A DNA stretch of 30,795 bases from Bacteroidales bacterium. Lineage in GTDB: Bacteria > Bacteroidota > Bacteroidia > Bacteroidales > WCHB1-69. The translations under genes were made by a program, and so were the position numbers. Under the pieces are notes generated by a model. The model saw only the letters and a list, made by a program, of their open reading frames with translations. It was not told where the DNA came from and made no database searches. Positions 26,906-30,795 of the stretch are shown here, one piece after another; position 1 is the stretch's first letter; each line of letters begins with the position of its first letter. Where the stretch lies: the NCBI GenBank assembly GCA_031272415.1, contig JAISTU010000013.1, forward strand, positions 1-30,795. Direction: 5' to 3'.

Positions 26906-27062
26906 TAAAATCCTCATTATCAAGGCACTACACACCCTTAAAAAAACCGCCCCTTTTTGGTTCGATTTTTCCTCCTTATATCTTTTTATCCATTTGTTGT
27001 GTTTTTTTGTCATTTTTTTCTTCTTCTCTCTGAAATACAATAAATTAAATGATTTAAATTTC

Positions 27063-27128
27063 CAAAAATATCCATATTACAAAATTACACTTTTTTCTCA
27101 ATGAAAAATGAAAAATGAAAAATGAAGA
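27063..27128 (-). promoter_or_regulatory. Upstream module, copy E (giant gene)
   Basis: Leftward units TTTTTCA repeated at exactly 7 bp, ATTG, 11 nt (AGAAAAAAGTG), then TAATTTTG (27080-27087), matching TAnnTTTG. A second element, TATTTTTG, follows at 27063-27070. The leader to the ATG at 26631 would be about 430-450 nt and would contain the C10 and T13 tracts. Confidence 0.5.
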
Positions 27129-27372
27129 CTTTTTTGTTTGATACTTAATTTCGATAAAATTGAGCATTTTTTCAATATTTTTATGTAAATTATTGATAAT
27201 CAAATAAAATAATAAATTATTGAAAATAAAGTAATTATAAAAATATTTGATTTTTTTGCATTTTTTTGGAAAAATTGAGAAAATGAAATATTTTTTTTAG
27301 AGATTTAACGATGTGTATTGTTTTCAAGTATATCAAATTTGCGAATGCCTTTTTTTGAGAGTTAAAGCCTGT

Positions 27373-28800
27373 TTATCTTTTCTCTTTTTCAACAAACCGG
27401 TAACCTTGCCCATCGGTTTTTATGTACCCTTGTCCATTGGGAATGTGCATACCTGCAATATTTGTAATATATTCTGTATCAATAAAATACAGCACATTTT
27501 CTCTGGTTTTTGCGGCTTGTGCAGGGTCAACATCGTAAGAAACCGAATATTCAGGATGTGGCATTTGAATAGGCATCACATGCGTGAGGTCGCCCCAAAT
27601 CAAAGTCTCATTGCCTTTATTACCAATCAAATACATTGTGTGTCCGGGAGTATGTCCGTAGGCGGCAATGGCTTGTATATTTGTATGTAATAATTTATTT
27701 TTTGTAACATCTTCTATATCAAACAGTTGCAATTGAGATTTATATTTTTCTATCACTTGCAAAAAGAGTGGATTTTTTTCTTTGAGCCAATAGTCGTATT
27801 CCACTCTGTTTACATACAATACAGCATTTGGAAAAACAACACTCCCCTCTTTTAACAAGCCCCCAATATGGTCTCCATGACAATGCGTGATAAAAATTTT
27901 ATGCACATTTTGAGGTTTTACTTTATAGGTAGCCAAATTTTCCACCAATTTTGTCCCCAAACCTGCATCAAAAAGGAAATTACTATCGTTGATTTGCACC
28001 AAAAAAGCATTGATAGCCGAAGGATAGGTACCATCGGGAATGTATTTTTTCAAAGTGTCAATATCGGGCGAAATCAAAATGTTTGCATTGCCTTCTTTGG
28101 TAATATCGTTGAGCGTGTAAATAGCATAAGAGCAGTTAATAGTCGCTTTACAGCGAAATCCTATCAAAGCGTTTTCCGATATAATAGATTGATTATCAAT
28201 AGAATAGCCATCAATAATTGTGTTTTTATCATTTGTATATTCCGACACATTGTCGAATAAACCTGTCATTTTTTTGCTTTTATATTTTATCTTTGTCAAA
28301 GTCGGCTGATTGGATTGTGGTGCTGTTTTACTTGCCAAAATATAGTCTTCCTTGCTTGGTAATGAATAAGTTACACTATATTTTTTGTTGTCTCTTTTAA
28401 ATTTTTCGTTCACAACTTTTGAACGCCATTGACAATATGCAAGTGCTTGTTCATAAGAAATTCCTGTCATTGGCGAGAGGAGCGACTTCATGGCAGTTAC
28501 ATCTTTTGCGGGACGAATTGTAATCACAGAATCTTTGATAAAATAAAAACAAAGTCCATACGTTTGCGCAAATGTTGCACTGTCGGGCAAAGAGGCAAGC
28601 GTTTGAGGCGAAGTAGCACCATACAATTGCCCTTGTCCTACACAAAATTCTCCCCAATCCAAAACTGTTATTTCATGTCTGTCTAAAAATATCTTTTTGT
28701 CGGCATCAATTGCTTTGCACCCCGGTATTTTTTGTGCAAAAGCATTATTTACCAATAAAATCACATAAATTACTGTTATACACTTACTTATAGTTATCAT
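27373..28800 (-). CDS. Secreted fusion of an FGE-like domain and a metallo-beta-lactamase domain
   Basis: A signal peptide (1-22, ending NNAFAQ) leads into an FGE-sulfatase/GldK-like fold: FLDRHEITVLDWGEFC (38-53), PMTGISYEQALAYCQWR (110-126), YSLPSKEDYILA, GLFDNVSEYTND (180-191), IGFRC (213-217). From about 245 a complete MBL domain follows: THCHGDHIGG with H306, H308, D310 and H311, then H387 (GHTPGHT), D404 (WGDLTH) and H452 (GMHIP), all ligands of a dinuclear site. The second half resembles lactonase/hydrolase-type MBLs. The FGE-like half lacks obvious paired active-site cysteines, so a structural or binding role is inferred. The start lies 8 nt after the DUF4062 gene, in one operon. Confidence 0.85.
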   Translation of the reverse strand: MITISKCITVIYVILLVNNAFAQKIPGCKAIDADKKIFLDRHEITVLDWGEFCVGQGQLYGATSPQTLASLPDSATFAQTYGLCFYFIKDSVITIRPAKDVTAMKSLLSPMTGISYEQALAYCQWRSKVVNEKFKRDNKKYSVTYSLPSKEDYILASKTAPQSNQPTLTKIKYKSKKMTGLFDNVSEYTNDKNTIIDGYSIDNQSIISENALIGFRCKATINCSYAIYTLNDITKEGNANILISPDIDTLKKYIPDGTYPSAINAFLVQINDSNFLFDAGLGTKLVENLATYKVKPQNVHKIFITHCHGDHIGGLLKEGSVVFPNAVLYVNRVEYDYWLKEKNPLFLQVIEKYKSQLQLFDIEDVTKNKLLHTNIQAIAAYGHTPGHTMYLIGNKGNETLIWGDLTHVMPIQMPHPEYSVSYDVDPAQAAKTRENVLYFIDTEYITNIAGMHIPNGQGYIKTDGQGYRFVEKEKR

Positions 28801-28808
28801 TTTATTAT

Positions 28809-30341
28809 TTATTTTATATCTATTTTATTTATAATTTTCCAATAGCCACCCTTGTTGGGTCCAACACGCTCTATGATGCCACAAGATTTGAGTTTGGAAA
28901 TGTTATTTCTAACATTTTTTTCATTTATTCCAATAATAACGCTTAATTCTTTCTGTGTAATGAAATTATTTTTTTTAATTTCATTGAGTATCAATATTTG
29001 CCGTTCAGATAAAGACGAATCTTTTAGGTCTTTTTTTAGGTCTTTTCTCAGGTCTTTTTTTAGGTCTTTTTTTAGGTCTTTCCTCTTTTTTCTTTTCTTT
29101 GTTAATTTTTCTTTTTCAATTAGTATGCTACTTTGCGGTTTTCGCCACAAAGTGGTAACAAATTCACAAAAATCTTGTGTAAATTCAGGTTCTTGCAGTC
29201 CAAGTTTTTTGCACTCCTCAACCATGACTTCCGTCCCTGTACCCATTTGTTCAATTGCCCCACGAAGATACATAGGACGTGCAAGTATGGGATTGGTCGG
29301 CATTGAACTATGCTTATGTTTAAGCATTTCTGTTGTCAATCCAAAAGGCAACTCGCCCGGATTGCTGATTTCCAAACGGTCGCGAAACAGTGTTACCTGT
29401 ACGCTGGCATTGCTGGTATAGTCTCGATGACAAACTGCGTTTACAATGGCTTCCGTTACCGCACGCAATGGCAATTCACTGATAACTTCGGCTTCGGCAC
29501 TTTTGTCTCGCCCCTCAACCTGAACATCTATTCGCGACATTACAAAATCTACTGCCTTATCAATCATTTCAAAAACATCACCCTCGTAAATATGCAATGC
29601 AGGAATAGGACGCGTTGTGGATGTCCCATAATATTGACAGCATTTAACGCATGACGGAACCATGTAACTTTGAGGCTTTTTCCCGAAAAGCAACAACGCA
29701 GCATTGGTAATACGGTCATCTTTTATTAAATCCAAATGTAATAACACATCTTTAAAATCGGCGTTTTCCTCAAATGGAAAATTACGTTTCGATTTTGCCA
29801 AACGAATAAATTGCTTAACTTTATTGGGGTCTATATCTGCCATTGACGCACGCTTCTCGACAGTTGCATCAAAAGGAAACAGCCTCAAAATTTCTTTATC
29901 TTCCAAATAACTTATAAGCGAAGCATATACTTCGGTTTTGAGTTCCGATATTTCTGCAAACGATTTGCGTACAACCTGATGTTCAATCTTTGTAATAAAT
30001 TTTTCTTCTTTTTTTTCTCTTTTGTCAGTGTTTTTTAGAAAAATCAACCGCGTTTTATTGAGTTCTACAGCAGCATTATATTCTTGTTCTGTCGGCGAGA
30101 TGCCATTAGTGCCTGCATTGCCGTATTTTTCACCAAGTATTCCAATATAAATATCGCACGGCCTTACCTGTTCAAGATAAACATTTTGAGCCGTTTTGCT
30201 TTTGGCTACCACCTTTTCAAATATAAACGGCTCAAAAAACTTACCAAGTAAGGCATCTGTTGTAAGATAATCAAACAACATCTGCCTCTCTTCGGCAAAC
30301 TCGCTTTGTACGCTACTTATAAATACCCGTTTCTTTTGCAT
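28809..30341 (-). CDS. DUF4062 - GHKL ATPase - winged-helix protein
   Basis: Residues 4-100 are a DUF4062 domain (RVFISSVQSEFAEERQ, CDIYIGILGEKYG, ISPTEQEY). Residues 173-395 form the ATP-binding module of COG2865/RecG-like regulators: N-box PLRAVTEAIVNAVCHRDY (291-308), SNPG (326-329), GTGTE (367-371). A charged linker of five KDLK-type units (421-440) leads to a winged helix (about 445-505) ending ERVGPNKGGYWKI. In most relatives the N-terminal partner is an AlbA_2/Schlafen-type domain; here DUF4062 takes that place. Cytoplasmic, probably DNA-binding and ATP-dependent. Regulation or anti-phage defence are both possible, and neither is shown. Gaps to neighbours are 7 nt upstream and 8 nt downstream. 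Confidence 0.85.
   Translation of the reverse strand: MQKKRVFISSVQSEFAEERQMLFDYLTTDALLGKFFEPFIFEKVVAKSKTAQNVYLEQVRPCDIYIGILGEKYGNAGTNGISPTEQEYNAAVELNKTRLIFLKNTDKREKKEEKFITKIEHQVVRKSFAEISELKTEVYASLISYLEDKEILRLFPFDATVEKRASMADIDPNKVKQFIRLAKSKRNFPFEENADFKDVLLHLDLIKDDRITNAALLLFGKKPQSYMVPSCVKCCQYYGTSTTRPIPALHIYEGDVFEMIDKAVDFVMSRIDVQVEGRDKSAEAEVISELPLRAVTEAIVNAVCHRDYTSNASVQVTLFRDRLEISNPGELPFGLTTEMLKHKHSSMPTNPILARPMYLRGAIEQMGTGTEVMVEECKKLGLQEPEFTQDFCEFVTTLWRKPQSSILIEKEKLTKKRKKRKDLKKDLKKDLRKDLKKDLKDSSLSERQILILNEIKKNNFITQKELSVIIGINEKNVRNNISKLKSCGIIERVGPNKGGYWKIINKIDIK
28819..28892 (-). repeat. Near-identical C-terminal tail, copy 1
   Basis: 74 nt covering the last codons and stop region of the DUF4062 gene match 30348-30420 with five substitutions and a 1-nt indel. 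The indel changes the C-terminus (WKIINKIDIK here, WKIIIK in the other gene). Similarity stops abruptly at the upstream side, inside the winged helix. Confidence 0.8.
29026..29085 (-). repeat. 12-bp tandem repeat (5 units) encoding KDLK linker
   Basis: Plus-strand unit AGGTCTTTTTTT occurs five times in register (29026, 29038, 29050, 29062, 29074), with small changes in units 2 and 5. Each unit encodes KDLK or KDLR, so gain or loss of a unit changes linker length by four residues without a frameshift. Confidence 0.85.
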
Positions 30342-30347
30342 TTTACA

Positions 30348-30420
30348 TCTATTTTATTATAATTTTCCAATAGCCACCTTTGTCGGGTCCAACACGCTCT
30401 ATAATACCACGAGATTTGAG
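30348..30420 (-). repeat. Near-identical C-terminal tail, copy 2
   Basis: Partner of 28819-28892, about 92% identical by eye, encoding LKSRGIIERVGPDKGGYWKI against LKSCGIIERVGPNKGGYWKI. It includes the stop codon and the bases after it, so the shared block is not limited to coding sequence. Confidence 0.8.
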
Positions 30421-30795
30421 TTGAGATAAATTCCATTCTACACCTCTGCGAGAAAGATTTGTTTCTTTTGCTATTTCTGACTGTGTAATTTTAGAGTTAT
30501 TCTTTATGAGTTCTAAAATTTTCTCCACAGTTTTCTCCACAGTTTTCTCCACAGTTTTTTCTGGGATATTTTCAGGTAACTTTTCTGTCCCTTCGGCTTC
30601 TTCCTCAATAATAATCGGTATTGTCAGCGTAGAGCGATCGTTATCAAAACTTGTTTCCAAATAAGGCAATTCCCAACCGGCTTTTTGCCAGAGTTTTATG
30701 AGTTTATAAACACCGCTACCTGAACGCTCGCCAATATCTATCAAAGCGAACATCTTGAAAAGTATAGGATTACGCGGGTCGCTCACATTGCCTTC
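30349..30795 (-). CDS. GHKL ATPase - winged-helix protein (COG2865-like), C-terminal part
   Basis: The frame is open to the right edge, so the N-terminus is missing. The first visible residues, EGNVSDPRNPILFKMFALIDIGERSGSG, are the conserved end of the COG2865 ATP-binding module (usually preceded by an AlbA_2 domain). A linker with three exact TVEK units follows, then a winged helix (ILELIKNNSKITQSEIAKET...) ending ERVGPDKGGYWKIIIK. An in-frame GTG at 30786 is almost certainly internal. It is first, within this window, of the three-gene leftward operon, 7 nt before the DUF4062 gene, with which it shares the tail but not the ATPase subfamily. Confidence 0.83.
   Translation of the reverse strand, partial: EGNVSDPRNPILFKMFALIDIGERSGSGVYKLIKLWQKAGWELPYLETSFDNDRSTLTIPIIIEEEAEGTEKLPENIPEKTVEKTVEKTVEKILELIKNNSKITQSEIAKETNLSRRGVEWNLSQLKSRGIIERVGPDKGGYWKIIIK
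30519..30554 (-). repeat. 12-bp tandem repeat (3 units) encoding TVEK linker
   Basis: Plus-strand unit TTTTCTCCACAG is present three times without mismatch (30519, 30531, 30543). It encodes TVEK in the linker between the ATPase module and winged helix, the same location as the unrelated KDLK repeat in the next gene. Confidence 0.85.

Larger units (their letters stand above)
26632..27372. other. Gene-free AT-rich region upstream of the giant gene
   Basis: These 741 bp contain no gene I can support. They hold the T13 and G10 tracts (sense of the giant gene: T13, C10), promoter-like module E, a second leftward TATTTTTG (27063-27070), and a very AT-rich stretch (27140-27300) without clear structure. 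Two short overlapping leftward frames (27040 to 26816 and 26889 to 26650) have unlikely composition (lysine- and cysteine-rich) and are not called. Confidence 0.6.

Noticed and set aside
26650..27040. Two short leftward frames (27040-26816 and 26889-26650) meeting at the G10 tract
   Set aside because: Both begin with TTG, are rich in lysine or cysteine and low-complexity sequence, lack a ribosome-binding site or recognisable domain, and lie in AT-rich non-coding DNA. They are mentioned only in connection with the homopolymer.
27140..27300. AT-rich stretch as a replication origin
   Set aside because: No DnaA-box cluster or dnaA/dnaN neighbour is visible; TTATTGATAA-like words occur in other gaps too.
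27373..28800. Assembly chimera as the source of the FGE-MBL fusion
   Set aside because: The frame is uninterrupted, codon use does not visibly change at the junction (about residue 220-250), and both halves suit an exported protein. A chimera cannot be fully excluded without reads.

Overview
This window is AT-rich chromosomal DNA from a member of the Bacteroidota. The evidence is several class-typical traits: two proteins carry C-terminal type IX secretion (T9SS) sorting domains, promoter-like TAnnTTTG elements precede several genes, secreted proteins use formylglycine-generating-enzyme (FGE)-like and CARDB-like modules, and intergenic DNA is very AT-rich with dispersed palindromes. I cannot place it below phylum with confidence. 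I saw no tRNA, rRNA, CRISPR array, transposase or phage gene.

Layout. (1) 1-2.8 kb: the 3' end of an exported DUF1566/FGE-like protein, a terminator, then a leftward pair (M20 dipeptidase and a small membrane protein). (2) 2.8-3.45 kb: a gene-free, repeat-rich patch holding a large imperfect palindrome, a solo half copy and two unrelated hairpins. (3) 3.45-12.8 kb: a leftward run of housekeeping genes: cation/proton antiporter overlapping folB; a lipoprotein overlapping an MsbA-type ABC exporter; an AddB-like Fe-S nuclease, 3-methyladenine DNA glycosylase and a metal-binding HMA protein. (4) 13.1-16.9 kb: rightward genes for a WlbA/WbpB-type sugar dehydrogenase, a T9SS-exported subtilase and BirA. 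(5) 17.0-26.6 kb: one leftward 3200-residue secreted mosaic protein with two beta-helix modules, three jelly-roll-like modules, about eight CARDB-like modules and a T9SS tail. (6) 26.6-27.4 kb: gene-free AT-rich DNA with a G10 and a T13 tract upstream of the giant gene. (7) 27.4-30.8 kb: a tightly packed leftward operon of a GHKL-ATPase/wHTH protein cut by the window edge, a DUF4062-GHKL-wHTH protein, and a secreted FGE-like/metallo-beta-lactamase fusion.

The main points of novelty are: a strictly spaced upstream module (7-bp T-rich tandem units, ATTG, exactly 11 nt, then TATTTTTG or a close variant) found five times, each in the orientation of the next gene; the operon in region 7, whose two regulator-like proteins share an almost identical C-terminal tail but have different 12-bp tandem-repeat linkers; the FGE-MBL fusion; homopolymeric G tracts in a lipoprotein gene and upstream of the giant adhesin gene; and the composite palindrome patch at 2.9-3.45 kb. 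All functions are inferred from sequence motifs read by eye.
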